Source: Dictyobacter vulcani
Lineage (GTDB): Bacteria > Chloroflexota > Ktedonobacteria > Ktedonobacterales > Ktedonobacteraceae
Length of the DNA stretch: 64,000 nt
NCBI RefSeq assembly: GCF_008974265.1
Contig: NZ_BKZW01000001.1
Coordinates: forward strand, 4,092,001 to 4,156,000
Reading direction: 5' to 3'
In this document: in pieces, positions 1 through 10,104 of the stretch
How the letters are laid out: each line of letters starts with the position of its first letter
How positions within the stretch are numbered: the stretch's first letter is position 1
Made by a program: the position numbers and the translations under genes
The notes under the pieces: model-generated
Database searches by the model: none
What the model was told of the DNA's origin: nothing
Seen by the model: the letters and a program-made list of their open reading frames with translations, nothing else

Positions 1-1
1 C

Positions 2-127
2 CTCTTAGAGCTTGTGGTCACTATTATTCTTAGCCTCCTTATTATCGGCCTTATCGGACTCGCAAGGCATGAGAGTCTGGTAGGGCAAAACAGTAAGGTA
101 GCCACAAGAAACACATGGGGAGATTAA
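2..127 (+). CDS. Branched-chain leader peptide (5' end outside window)
   Basis: This is an open frame running from the window edge to a TAA at 125-127. Of its first 20 visible codons, 15 encode Leu, Ile or Val, with runs such as [17 protein letters not shown]. The frame then becomes polar and stops 43 nt before a strong intrinsic terminator that precedes ilvB. Leader peptides of ilv operons in other bacteria have this composition and use ribosome stalling at Leu/Ile/Val codons to disrupt the terminator, so I infer an attenuation leader. The start codon lies upstream of the window. The alternative is the C-terminal transmembrane helix of an unrelated membrane protein; the tight placement before the terminator and ilvB favours a leader. 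Confidence 0.6.
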   Translation, partial: LLELVVTIILSLLIIGLIGLARHESLVGQNSKVATRNTWGD

Positions 128-170
128 ACGGGAGCAAAGAAGCCACCCAATCCAAAGAAGGTATCCTGAC

Positions 171-205
171 GAGGACCTCCCACCATGGGAGGTCTTCTTT
201 TTTTT
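171..205 (+). terminator. ilv attenuator terminator
   Basis: An 11-bp stem (171-181 with 187-197, one G-U pair, loop 182-186) is followed directly by an eight-T run. It sits between the branched-chain leader frame and ilvB, so read-through would be needed to express ilvB. A GGGAG at 130-134 and a GGGGAG at 117-122 are complementary to the CTCCC of the 5' arm and could form a competing antiterminator. That pairing is inference. Confidence 0.8.
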
Positions 206-231
206 ATAGTCGATTTTTTTCAGGAGGAATT

Positions 232-2024
232 ATGGTAATCGCTACAAAGGATATTCAGCAGACGGGCATGGCTTATCAGACTGGTCAACATGGGGATGAG
301 GTTCGCGAGTTAACTGGTAGTGAGATCATTTGTGAAGTGTTACAACATGAAGGTGTCGATTTGATGTATGGGTATCCCGGCGGGGCTATTATGCCGTTCT
401 ATGATGCGATTACATCTTATCCAGCATTGCATCATGTGCTTGTGCGCCATGAGCAGGCTGCGGCGCATGCGGCCGATGGCTATGCCCGCGCTACAGGGAA
501 GGTTGGTGTGTGTGTGGCGACCAGTGGTCCAGGTGCCACTAATCTGGTCACAGGGCTGGCTACAGCATTTATGGATTCTATTCCCCTCCTGGCGATTACG
601 GGTCAGGTAGCTCGTAATTTTATCGGGCGCGATGCTTTTCAGGAGACTGACATACTGGGCGTGACACAACCCATTACCAAGCATAATTTTCTGGTCCGCA
701 ATGTCGAAGAACTGGCTGCTACTTGCATGAGGCTTTCCGTGTCGCGCGCAGTGGCCGCCCCGGTCCTGTCCTGGTTGATGTGCCAAAGGATGTGCAGTTC
801 GCCAGGACCACTTATCGTGCGGCTGACCATCAGACCTCCTCTGAATATCTGGATGCGCTCGTAGCCCAGACAGAGGCTCCCTCGGAATATCTTCTTGGTC
901 AGGCGGCTGCCTTGATTGCTCAGGCAAAACGCCCTGTAATTATGGCGGGACATGGAGTCATCCTATCAAATGCCTACGCTGAGCTGAAGGCGTTCGCGGA
1001 GAAGGCATCAGTACCGGTGATTACGACCTTGCTGGGCCTGAGTGCTCTCTCTGATACGCATCCACTCCATATTGGTATGCCTGGTATGCATGGACCAGTG
1101 CACACGAATCATGCTATTGGTGCAGCAGACCTGATCATTGGTGTGGGAATGCGCTTTGATGATCGCGTTACTGGTGATGTTTCCAAGTTTGCGCCATATG
1201 CAAAGTTGATCCACATTGATATCGATGCTGCGGAGATGCACAAAGTCAAGGTTGCCACGGTACCTATTGTGGCTGATGCTCGTGTCGCGTTGGCCGCCCT
1301 GACCGCGACGCTTGAGGCTGGTGATCACCGGGATTGGCTGGGAGAGATCCGTTCCTGGGAGCAGGCCAGTGATGAGCGTGGTAAGCAGCTACAGCGCAGC
1401 GATGAATTGCCAGATCCTATCAGTATTCTGGGAACGATCCATAAGGTGACAGACGGCGAGGCAATTGTGGTTTCGGATGTTGGTCAGCACCAGATGTGGA
1501 CCGCACGCTTCTATCAATGGACGCGGGAGAATAGTCATATCACTTCGGGTGGCCTGGGAACCATGGGCTTTGCCTTGCCGGCCGCGATGGGTGTGAAAAT
1601 GGGCGTGCCTGACGCTCCTGTTTGGGCCGTGGCTGGTGATGGAGGTATCCAGATGAATATTCAGGAACTGGCGACTCTACGGCAGGAAGGGATCGCGGTC
1701 AAGGTTGCGATTATGAATAATGGCTATCTGGGCATGGTGCGGCAGTGGCAGCAGTTCTTCCATTCGCGCAACTATTCCGAGACACCAATGACGGGACCCG
1801 ATCATGTGAAGCTGGCGGATGCTTATGGCTTAAAAGGTATTCGGGTGAAGAGGCGCGAGGAGGTTGAGCCGGCGATTCGTGAAGCCATGGCGACCGAGGG
1901 GAGCGTGATTGTCGAATTTATTATCGAGCCCGAAGCCAATGTGTATCCCATGGTTGCTCCTGGTAAGGCAATCACCGAAATGATTGAGGAAACGGCGCAG
2001 GAGAAAGCAAACGATGACAAATAA
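232..2024 (+). CDS. ilvB: Acetolactate synthase large subunit (one frame break)
   Basis: This is the catalytic subunit of acetohydroxyacid synthase, which condenses pyruvate with pyruvate or 2-oxobutyrate using ThDP, FAD and Mg2+; it is the first common step to Val, Leu and Ile. The ATG at 232 follows AGGAGG. The ThDP-activating Glu74 is visible in [19 protein letters not shown], and the C-terminal half carries the GDG...NN ThDP motif (GDGGIQMN ... MNNGYLG). The reading frame shifts at 721-725: the N-terminal frame ends in LAAT and the rest resumes at [21 protein letters not shown], which is the normal continuation. One extra T at 722-724 restores a single protein of about 597 residues, the usual length. 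The first gene of ilvBNC-leuA, it overlaps ilvN by 11 nt. The break is most likely a sequencing deletion. Confidence 0.93.
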
Positions 2025-2559
2025 TGCTGTGACATCTGTCCGCGCACATCATACCAATGCACCACAAGGTACCGCGAAAACACATACACTGATCATTTCG
2101 GTGGTGGATCGGCCAGGGGCCGTTGATCGTGTGGTTGGTGTCTTGCGGCGGCGGCGCTCGATGCTGAAATCCTTTGCCCTGGCACCCGATACGCAGCCGG
2201 AGGTCTTCCGCGTGACGGTCCAGGTACAGGATGCCGAGGTTGTAATTGATCATCTGGTCGCCCAGATCCGCAAAATTATTGATGTGCAGGAGGTCATTAA
2301 TGTGACGGCCGCACAGGCCGTCCAACTTGAAATAGTCCTGATCCAGATTGCCACGTCTACTGTACAGTCCGCTGACCTGATTGCCGCTGGCCAACAGGCG
2401 GGCGCAACCGTGGTAGATACCACACCTGTGGCCATGACCTTCGAAGCTACAGGAAGTCCCGAAGAAATTGATCAGGTCGTGGCAGCCTTTCAATCCTATC
2501 CAATTCATGACATTGTTCGTTCGGGTTGCGTGGCGATGGCACGCCTTTCAAGTGTGTAA
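2014..2559 (+). CDS. ilvN: Acetolactate synthase small (regulatory) subunit
   Basis: This is the regulatory subunit that binds IlvB, raises its activity and confers valine feedback inhibition. The protein has 181 residues. An N-terminal ACT domain is visible (HTLIISVVDRPGAVDRVVGV, about residues 24-95), followed by the C-terminal domain typical of IlvN/IlvH. The ATG at 2014 lies inside the last codons of ilvB, preceded by GGAG at about 1999-2002, so translation is probably coupled. The first 22 residues before the ACT domain are longer than in E. coli IlvH and poorly conserved in type. Confidence 0.93.
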   Translation: MTNNAVTSVRAHHTNAPQGTAKTHTLIISVVDRPGAVDRVVGVLRRRRSMLKSFALAPDTQPEVFRVTVQVQDAEVVIDHLVAQIRKIIDVQEVINVTAAQAVQLEIVLIQIATSTVQSADLIAAGQQAGATVVDTTPVAMTFEATGSPEEIDQVVAAFQSYPIHDIVRSGCVAMARLSSV

Positions 2560-2671
2560 GTAGCGTTCTCGAGTACTGCTTTAATCAGCCGGATGGAGTG
2601 CTGAAAAAGCGAGGTAGCCAGGTCTTTTCTTTACACGTACGTTTTGGGGTCTTTTATTTGAGACCACATAG

Positions 2672-3718
<1,047 letters not shown>

Positions 3719-3772
3719 CGCTTGAGGCGATTGAGCCTCATAGCAGAACTGATCACAGGGAGGAAACAGAAC

Positions 3773-4951
3773 ATGGGAAATCCAGCAGCCGTAAAAATTT
3801 TTGATACCACTCTACGTGATGGTGAGCAGTCTCCCGGCGCAACTTTGACCAATGCTGAAAAGCTTCAAGTTGCTGAACAACTTGGTCGTTTGAATGTCGA
3901 TATTATTGAGGCTGGCTTTCCCGCTGCCTCGCCTGGAGATCTGCTGGCGGTCAAAGATATTGCGTCTCTGGTACGCAATGTTGCTGTGGCCGCTCTGGCC
4001 CGCGCCAATAAAGATGATATTGATGCGGCCTGGGAAGCTGTTCGTGGGGCTGAACAACCGATTATCCACGTGTTTCTGGCTACCTCCGACATCCATCTGG
4101 AGCATACCCTTTCTTTGAGCCGCGAGGAGGCCCTGGCGTCTGTTCGTGCCATGGTAACGTATGCCCGGCGTCTCTGTCCACACGTGGAGTTTTCTGCAGA
4201 GGATGCCACGCGTAGCGATCGTGACTACCTCTGTCGGATTTTCGAGACGGCGATCCAGGCCGGTGCCAGCACGGTTAATGTGCCGGATACCGTTGGGTAT
4301 ACCTTGCCGCACGAGTATGAAGCGCTTTTCCGGATGTTGCGCGAACGTGTTCCGGGTATAGACACGGTTACCATGAGCGCTCATTGCCATGACGATCTGG
4401 GGATGGCTACGGCTAATACCCTGGCGGCCATCAAAGGTGGCGCACGGCAGGTGGAAGTTACCGTCAACGGCCTGGGTGAACGCGCTGGTAATACACCCCT
4501 GGAAGAGGTGGTGATGGCCTTGCGGACGCGACCAGAGCTCTTTGGAGGGGCTGCGACACGGATTGATACGCAGCAGTTGCTGGCTACCAGTCAGCTTGTC
4601 AGCCAGTTGACGAGTGTGCCCGTCCAGCCCAATAAAGCTATTGTTGGAAGCAATGCCTTTGCCCATGAAGCGGATCTGCACCAGAATGGCATGCTCAAGA
4701 ATCGGATGACCTATGAAATCATGACCCCACAATCTGTTGGCTGGGAAGACATGAATATTGTCCTGGGCAAACATTCAGGCCGGCATGGACTCGATGCGCG
4801 CTTGCGGAAACTCGGCTATAAACTCGACTCCGAACAATTGCAGGCCGCCTATGGACGTTTTGTGGCTCTTGCCGACCAGAAAAAGCTCATCACGGAGAAT
4901 GACCTGCTCTACATTATTGAAAGCGGCAAAGAAACACCCGCTGCCGTATAA
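3773..4951 (+). CDS. leuA: 2-isopropylmalate synthase, short form without regulatory domain
   Basis: This enzyme condenses acetyl-CoA with 2-oxoisovalerate, the committed step to leucine. The catalytic TIM barrel carries [12 protein letters not shown] near the N-terminus, [13 protein letters not shown] and [16 protein letters not shown]. It is preceded by GGGAGGAAAC; the ATG at 3773 fits that site better than the upstream in-frame extension. The protein is 392 residues, against about 510-520 for full-length LeuA. It ends after the linker subdomains ([18 protein letters not shown]), and a terminator follows 20 nt later, so the C-terminal leucine-binding domain is absent rather than lost to a frame break. 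Weak feedback control by leucine is inferred. Homocitrate or citramalate synthase are less likely alternatives given the ilv operon context. Confidence 0.88.
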   Translation: MGNPAAVKIFDTTLRDGEQSPGATLTNAEKLQVAEQLGRLNVDIIEAGFPAASPGDLLAVKDIASLVRNVAVAALARANKDDIDAAWEAVRGAEQPIIHVFLATSDIHLEHTLSLSREEALASVRAMVTYARRLCPHVEFSAEDATRSDRDYLCRIFETAIQAGASTVNVPDTVGYTLPHEYEALFRMLRERVPGIDTVTMSAHCHDDLGMATANTLAAIKGGARQVEVTVNGLGERAGNTPLEEVVMALRTRPELFGGAATRIDTQQLLATSQLVSQLTSVPVQPNKAIVGSNAFAHEADLHQNGMLKNRMTYEIMTPQSVGWEDMNIVLGKHSGRHGLDARLRKLGYKLDSEQLQAAYGRFVALADQKKLITENDLLYIIESGKETPAAV

Positions 4952-4971
4952 TGTTTTGAGGACAATCAGCC

Positions 4972-4998
4972 GGGGACATTATTGTCCCCCTTATTTTC
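4972..4998 (+). terminator. Terminator of ilv-leu operon
   Basis: A 7-bp stem (GGGGACA 4972-4978 with TGTCCCC 4983-4989) is followed by a T-rich tract. It lies 20 nt after the leuA stop. Confidence 0.75.
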
Positions 4999-5212
4999 TC
5001 ACTCCCGTCTCTATAGATGAGAAAACAGGTTTTATCTCTCAGGAAGTTATTTTAGTGTGAGAAAACTCCATTCTATCCACAAAATCTGTGCATACATGTT
5101 CAGGATGACTTTAGTCCTCGCAATGGCCTGAGCATAACAGAACATGATAGAATAGGTAGATTGAAGAAAGGATGAATTATGCATTCATCGTCAGAAAGGC
5201 AGGTAGCCGGCG

Positions 5213-6241
5213 ATGGCACTGGTATTACCTGTTGCTGTTACAGTCTTAACCCCAGCAACATCAGCTAATCTGGGTCCTGGTTTTGATAGTCTAGGCTTAG
5301 CACTACAGCTGTATAATCGTTTTGAGGTTGAAGAGTGGGGAGATGATTCAGAGCATCCGAATATCGAGATCATCGGTGCGCTTGGAGCAGGCCTATCAAC
5401 TGGACCTGACAATATGTTCTTCCAGACCTTTGTGATGCTTTTACAACGCTTACAGGTACCCGTTCCATCGCTTCGCATTCGTATGACCATCAATATTCCT
5501 CATGGTTGCGGACTTGGCAGTAGTGCGACCGCGGTTGTGGGTGGTTTGATGGCGGCCAATGCCTGGGTTCGTCCACTGGGCCTTGATGTGCCCCGGGAAG
5601 AATTATTGGAATTGGCAGTTGAGGCGGAAGCTGGCAACCATCCAGATAATGTTGCTCCGGCTTTGCTGGGTGGATTAGTTGCCACCACGCATATGGATGG
5701 CAAAATTCATGCAATCAAGACGAAATTCCCCAATGCGCTGAAGGCGGTCATTTTTACTCCTGCTTTTCCCATGGATACCGTTGCGGGCCGTAAACTTTTA
5801 CCGGCAAACTATTCTAAGGCGGATGTGACGTTTAATACTGGACGCGTCGCACTGCTTTTGACCGCATTACAAACCGGGCGTTATGAGTTGATTGGCGAGG
5901 CCATGCAAGATCGGCTTCATCAACCTTATCGCCAGGTGCTCTTTCCTGCTATGACTGAAATTATCAACGCTGCCGTTGCTGCGGGCGCTCATGGCGCTTG
6001 CCTTTCTGGAGGTGGTTCATCCCTTATCGCCCTTGCCAGTTCACATTTCCATGATATCTTAAGTGCGATGCAACAGACTGCTCACGCGGCTGGTGTAGAG
6101 GGAACTGGCATGATTTTACAGGCGAATCAGAGTGGGGCACGAGTCCTTAATACATCTCGTAGTCGCATACGAAAGGAAGTCAGTGCGCGTTATGGCGATC
6201 AATTCTACTGGTCTCCAGCCAGACCGGGAAGCGGACGATAA
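5213..6241 (+). CDS. thrB: Homoserine kinase
   Basis: This GHMP-family kinase phosphorylates L-homoserine with ATP, the penultimate step to threonine. The protein has 342 residues. The substrate-binding N-terminus reads VTVLTPATSANLGPGFDSLG, and the ATP-binding GHMP motif is PHGCGLGSSATAVVGG (about residues 100-115). The C-terminal glycine-rich loop is GACLSGGGSSLIAL. Upstream ATGs near 5173-5180 are out of frame, so 5213 is the only good start, although its ribosome site is weak. It overlaps thrC by 50 nt. Confidence 0.93.
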   Translation: MALVLPVAVTVLTPATSANLGPGFDSLGLALQLYNRFEVEEWGDDSEHPNIEIIGALGAGLSTGPDNMFFQTFVMLLQRLQVPVPSLRIRMTINIPHGCGLGSSATAVVGGLMAANAWVRPLGLDVPREELLELAVEAEAGNHPDNVAPALLGGLVATTHMDGKIHAIKTKFPNALKAVIFTPAFPMDTVAGRKLLPANYSKADVTFNTGRVALLLTALQTGRYELIGEAMQDRLHQPYRQVLFPAMTEIINAAVAAGAHGACLSGGGSSLIALASSHFHDILSAMQQTAHAAGVEGTGMILQANQSGARVLNTSRSRIRKEVSARYGDQFYWSPARPGSGR

Positions 6242-7685
6242 TTCTCATTCAACGCTTCCTACTCTTGCTTCCGATGTGATTGAGGCTTTGTCCTCAATCA
6301 CATTGCGGTGCCTGGAGTGTTCTACTGTTTATCCTGCTGTTGAGTCTGGTTTACCGCCTCGCTATCGTTGTGATTGTGGTGGGGTGCTTGATGTGGAAAC
6401 CGAGTTTAAGCTACCGCAACAGGTAACTCTGGCCACGCCGGAAGTAGACACCATGCTCTATGGCTTTGATTCAGAGCCCGATGGTGGCACGCCTACGGCC
6501 GGTTCTCCCTGGCGCCAGGTTTTTGATGAGCGGGCTGCGAATCCACCGATCTGGTCGATTAGCTCGGACAAAATGTTGTTGGATGGCAGTGGGGTCTGGC
6601 GCTATCGCGAACTCATTTTGCCGGCTCCAGAGCGTTTTGTGGTCACGCGGCCAGAAGGCAATACAAACCTTTATCCTGTCGGCATTGAGAATTGTGGCGC
6701 CGGCCGTGTGGGCCATCGCCAGATTGGTAGCTATGCGGGCCTGGAACGCTTCTTCTTGAAGCACGAGGGTGAAAATCCTACCGGTAGCTTTAAGGACCGT
6801 GGTATGACGGTCGGTGTGACCATGGCGAATATGCTGGGGGCAAAAGCTGTTGCCTGTGCTTCAACCGGAAATACCTCGGCCTCGCTGGCCTCCTATGCGG
6901 CCCAGGCTGGCTTGCCGGGTATTGTCTTTCTGCCCGCTACTAACGTGGCCGCAGGCAAACTGGCACAGTCACTGGCCTATGGGGCCAGAACCATCCAGAT
7001 TGAGGGTGACTTTGATGATGCTATGCGTCTGGTTGAGCAGGTGTGTAATGAACTTGGGATCTATCTGCTGAATTCATTAAATCCTTTCCGCGTTGAAGGC
7101 CAGAAAGCCATTGGCTTTGAGTTGCTCCAGCAGTTGGATTGGCAGGCACCAGATTGGTTGGTGTTGCCTGCTGGTAATCTGGGTAATACGTCCGCGATTG
7201 GCAAAGCTTTCCGGCAGGCGTATAATCTTTCCTTGATCAGTCATATGCCGCGCATCGCCTCGATTCAGGCTGCCGGGGCCAATCCGTTCTATAAAAGCTT
7301 TACGCAGGGTTTTGCCCAACGCGAAAAAGTGCAGGCCGATACACTGGCCACCGCTATTCGCATTGGAAATCCTGTGAGCTATACACGGGCCCGGCGGGTG
7401 ATTGAGGAGTCTGATGGAATTGTGGAGCAGGTGACTGACGAGGAAATTCTGGCCGCCAAGGCGGTGATCGATCGTGCAGGTATTGGATGTGAGCCAGCTT
7501 CTGCTGCTACGCTGGCCGGCGTACGTAAATTGGTGGCGGCAGGTATTATAAAGAGAGATGAGCAAGTTGTCGGTATCCTGACGGGTAATCTTTTGAAAGA
7601 TAGCAAGACAGGTATCCCTCAAACCATTGGTGGCGGCTCAGTAAAGGCAACTATTGAAGCCGTGAGGAGTGTATTGGCACAATGA
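6192..7685 (+). CDS. thrC: Threonine synthase with N-terminal zinc-ribbon-like segment
   Basis: This PLP enzyme converts O-phosphohomoserine to threonine. The protein has 497 residues with the chosen ATG, which has AAGGAAG about 11 nt upstream and overlaps the end of thrB. Cys40, Cys43, Cys60 and Cys62 (CLEC ... CDCG) form a probable zinc ribbon, as in plant-type threonine synthases. The PLP lysine is K201 in GSFKDRG. STGNTSASLASYAA and the GNLGNTSAIGKA loop are PLP phosphate-binding elements. About 30 disordered residues precede the ribbon. Its stop overlaps the next gene's start by 4 nt (ATGA), so the three genes from 5213 form one operon. Confidence 0.93.
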   Translation: MAINSTGLQPDREADDNSHSTLPTLASDVIEALSSITLRCLECSTVYPAVESGLPPRYRCDCGGVLDVETEFKLPQQVTLATPEVDTMLYGFDSEPDGGTPTAGSPWRQVFDERAANPPIWSISSDKMLLDGSGVWRYRELILPAPERFVVTRPEGNTNLYPVGIENCGAGRVGHRQIGSYAGLERFFLKHEGENPTGSFKDRGMTVGVTMANMLGAKAVACASTGNTSASLASYAAQAGLPGIVFLPATNVAAGKLAQSLAYGARTIQIEGDFDDAMRLVEQVCNELGIYLLNSLNPFRVEGQKAIGFELLQQLDWQAPDWLVLPAGNLGNTSAIGKAFRQAYNLSLISHMPRIASIQAAGANPFYKSFTQGFAQREKVQADTLATAIRIGNPVSYTRARRVIEESDGIVEQVTDEEILAAKAVIDRAGIGCEPASAATLAGVRKLVAAGIIKRDEQVVGILTGNLLKDSKTGIPQTIGGGSVKATIEAVRSVLAQ

Positions 7686-9759
7686 GTCTGGACATGCAGA
7701 AAAAAACCTTCGTGGCTGGCAAGGATGAACAGGTTGTTCCTACACAGCGCCCTTTCCGGGCGCTGCTCAAATCCTGGGAACTGTATCTTATCCTGCTGGT
7801 TGCGGCATTTTTACGTTTATATGGCATCAACACGACTGAGTTCGATGGAGATCAAGCGGATATCTTTTATATGGCTCACAATGCTGTGAGTCATGGCCAT
7901 CTGGTCGCAACCAGTAATGTGGCTTCTATTAAAATTTTTAATCCTCCAGCTATTATTTATGCTTTGATGGTGCCGGCGGCGTGAGCGCTAATCCATTGTG
8001 GGGAGCGGTTTTGACGGCTGTCCTGGCTATCGCTGCAGTGGTACTCACCTATATTTTTACACGCCGCTATTATGGTCGCCTGGCTGGTACGTTAACCGCT
8101 TTGCTGTATGCGGTGGCTGCCGTGCCCATCTTCTATTCCCGTTTTATGTGGAATCAGAATCTGTTATTGTTTTTTGTGCCGCTTTTAATCTGGTGTTTAT
8201 TTCGTGGAGCGGTGGCGCGGCGACCAAACTGGCTTTTTCCTGCGGTGATTCTGGTTGGCCTGTTAGTGCAGTTTCATGCTTCGAGTATTGTGCTGGCGGC
8301 TCCGCTACTGGTGACGCTGGTACTGGCTCCTCGTAAAACCCTGCGCTGGTATGACTTGCTTTTGAGTGCTGCCGGCGTGTTGTTTCTCTACTCTACCTAT
8401 ATCATCTGGCTTTTTCAAACACACTTTCAGGATATATATACGCTTCTGCATACATCCAAAGGTCAAAGCTTAATTGATGCACAGGCGCTCATCTTCTATC
8501 TCCAATTTCTCGGACCATTGCAGTATCCTATGACCAATAGCAAGTCTGTTTTGTTTCCTTATTTGAATGCCTTTGTCTGGCTTTTGCCGCTCATGGTCTT
8601 ACTGCTGGTCGCTGGAACTGTGTTGGCTGTGGTCAAGGTTGTCTCCGCGCGTGGGAATGAAGCCAGTGCCGCTACTCAGTCTACTTCATTCTTTGGTCGC
8701 CTGTGGGGATGGTGGAAACAACTGCGGCAGTCACCGCTGCGTTGTGGACTGTTGATCTTGCTGACTTGGCAGATTGTGCCATTGATCTATTTGACGCGTC
8801 ATGATATTGTGCTGCATTTACATTACTTTATTATGTTTATGCCCGGACCCTTTATCTTGATTGGCTTCTTTCTGGCAACGCTGTGGCACTGGTTGCGTAC
8901 CCGTGCTATTAGCAGGCAGCAGGGATTGCGCATTGCACTTGATCTTGTGTGCGCCCTCTTAGTCGGGGCTTCAGGCTTGTCTGCTCTCGGATATGTGTAT
9001 GATGCTTCGCATGGCCGCTATAATGATGTCACGTGGGCGGGCCAGTATTATAATGATCTGGCATCCTTACAAAAAGCGTTGCAAACGGCTGATCAGATGG
9101 CGCAGCAGCGGCACCTTAATCATATCTATATAAGTGCTGATCCGGCGACGCAGGTGGCCTTTACGTATCTGGCGGGCCAGACCAGAACGCCTACGACTGT
9201 GGTAAATGATAGCTGCCTGGTTCTGCCGGGCGCTCAGTCTGGCGCGGCTATGTTGTTGACTGCTCCACGTTCCCATCGCTTAGATCTGGTGAGCAGTTAT
9301 GTGCATGCCACCCCTGCTGGTAGCTTGCCGCATCCTGGTGGACCCGCCTTTAATCTGTATGTGTTACAACCTGGAAAAACCGTGGCGGCCGGTCAAGACA
9401 ATTTTACCCATGGACTCAGTTTTGTCGATGCACGTTCATTTAATAATGGACAGCAGGATGTACTGGCCACGCGCTGGCGTGTGCCGCAGTCGATGCCAGC
9501 AGGATATCGAACCAGTTATAACTATAGCTTTACTGCCGATGCGCAGGGGGGCCAGGAAACGCCTGCGACGCGCACCTGCTCCTTTGATTCGTTGCGTGCT
9601 GGTGATGAGCTTGTCGTACCCCTGGGTGATCCCGCTCAGACGCAGACCGCTATGCAGGTTTCCACCTTTACAACCCTGCCAACTACCCTCTCGTATACTT
9701 TTATGGGGTCTTTCCACTTCAGTTCGATACATTTAAACAATACGATACAGTCAGGGTAA
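7682..9759 (+). CDS. Polytopic glycosyltransferase, GT39/ArnT-like (one frame break)
   Basis: This is an integral membrane protein of about 690 residues with roughly ten or more predicted hydrophobic segments. A DGDQADIFYMAHNAV stretch follows the first transmembrane helix; acidic residues in the first outer loop are typical of dolichol or polyprenyl-phosphate mannosyltransferase-like enzymes. A soluble C-terminal region of about 250 residues follows the last helix. The frame is broken at 7978-7986: NPPAIIYALMVPAA is followed by a stop, while the next frame continues SANPLWGAVLTAVLAIAAVV. One extra base restores the protein. It overlaps thrC by 4 nt. The donor and acceptor cannot be read from the sequence; family assignment is moderate. 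Confidence 0.7.
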
Positions 9760-9839
9760 AATTGCAGGCGAAAAGTGGCAAGGATTACCTTCCGATTTTG
9801 ATCTCCAAAAAATAATAATTTTGGCGAGAAGAGCTAACC

Positions 9840-9878
9840 AGAAAGAGGAGGCAGACCGGAAGGATGCTTCCTCTTTCT
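9840..9878 (+). terminator. Probable terminator after the glycosyltransferase
   Basis: A 10-bp stem (AGAAAGAGGA 9840-9849 with TCCTCTTTCT 9869-9878) has a 19-nt loop. The following tract is AT-rich but lacks a clean T run. Confidence 0.45.
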
Positions 9879-9938
9879 ATATATGATAAGCTTTAGCTAA
9901 TGGATGTGTATTTACTCCCTGGCAGCAGAATTACTGCT

Positions 9939-10050
9939 TGCTATAATATGTGTATCTATCGGCGTAACGCATCACTCAATCATTTTTTAGAGCGTTGTCT
10001 TTGCAGCAGGAAGTGATCAACGAAACGTTGTTGGGTGAGTGCGTTTCTTT
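9939..10050 (+). ncRNA. Possible small RNA between glycosyltransferase and tnpB
   Basis: An extended -10 (TGCTATAAT, 9939-9947) is followed by a segment with an imperfect long-range stem: AACGCATCACTCAA near 9965-9979 pairs with TTGGGTGAGTGCGTT at about 10029-10043, and then TTTCTTT. This could be a short transcript ending in a terminator-like stem. No coding frame is convincing here. The call is inference from promoter and stem only. Confidence 0.25.
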
Positions 10051-10104
10051 AGCTAATCGGTCAATCAAGCAAGCATTCATTACTGGTTAAAAGAAGGTCT
10101 ATTG

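Noticed and set aside
6132-6191. Upstream in-frame extension of thrC
   Set aside because: It lacks a ribosome site and falls inside thrB; the ATG at 6192 gives a normal start before the zinc-ribbon.
7077-7622. Minus-strand frame opposite thrC
   Set aside because: It overlaps a clear coding gene and its translation lacks any conserved motif.
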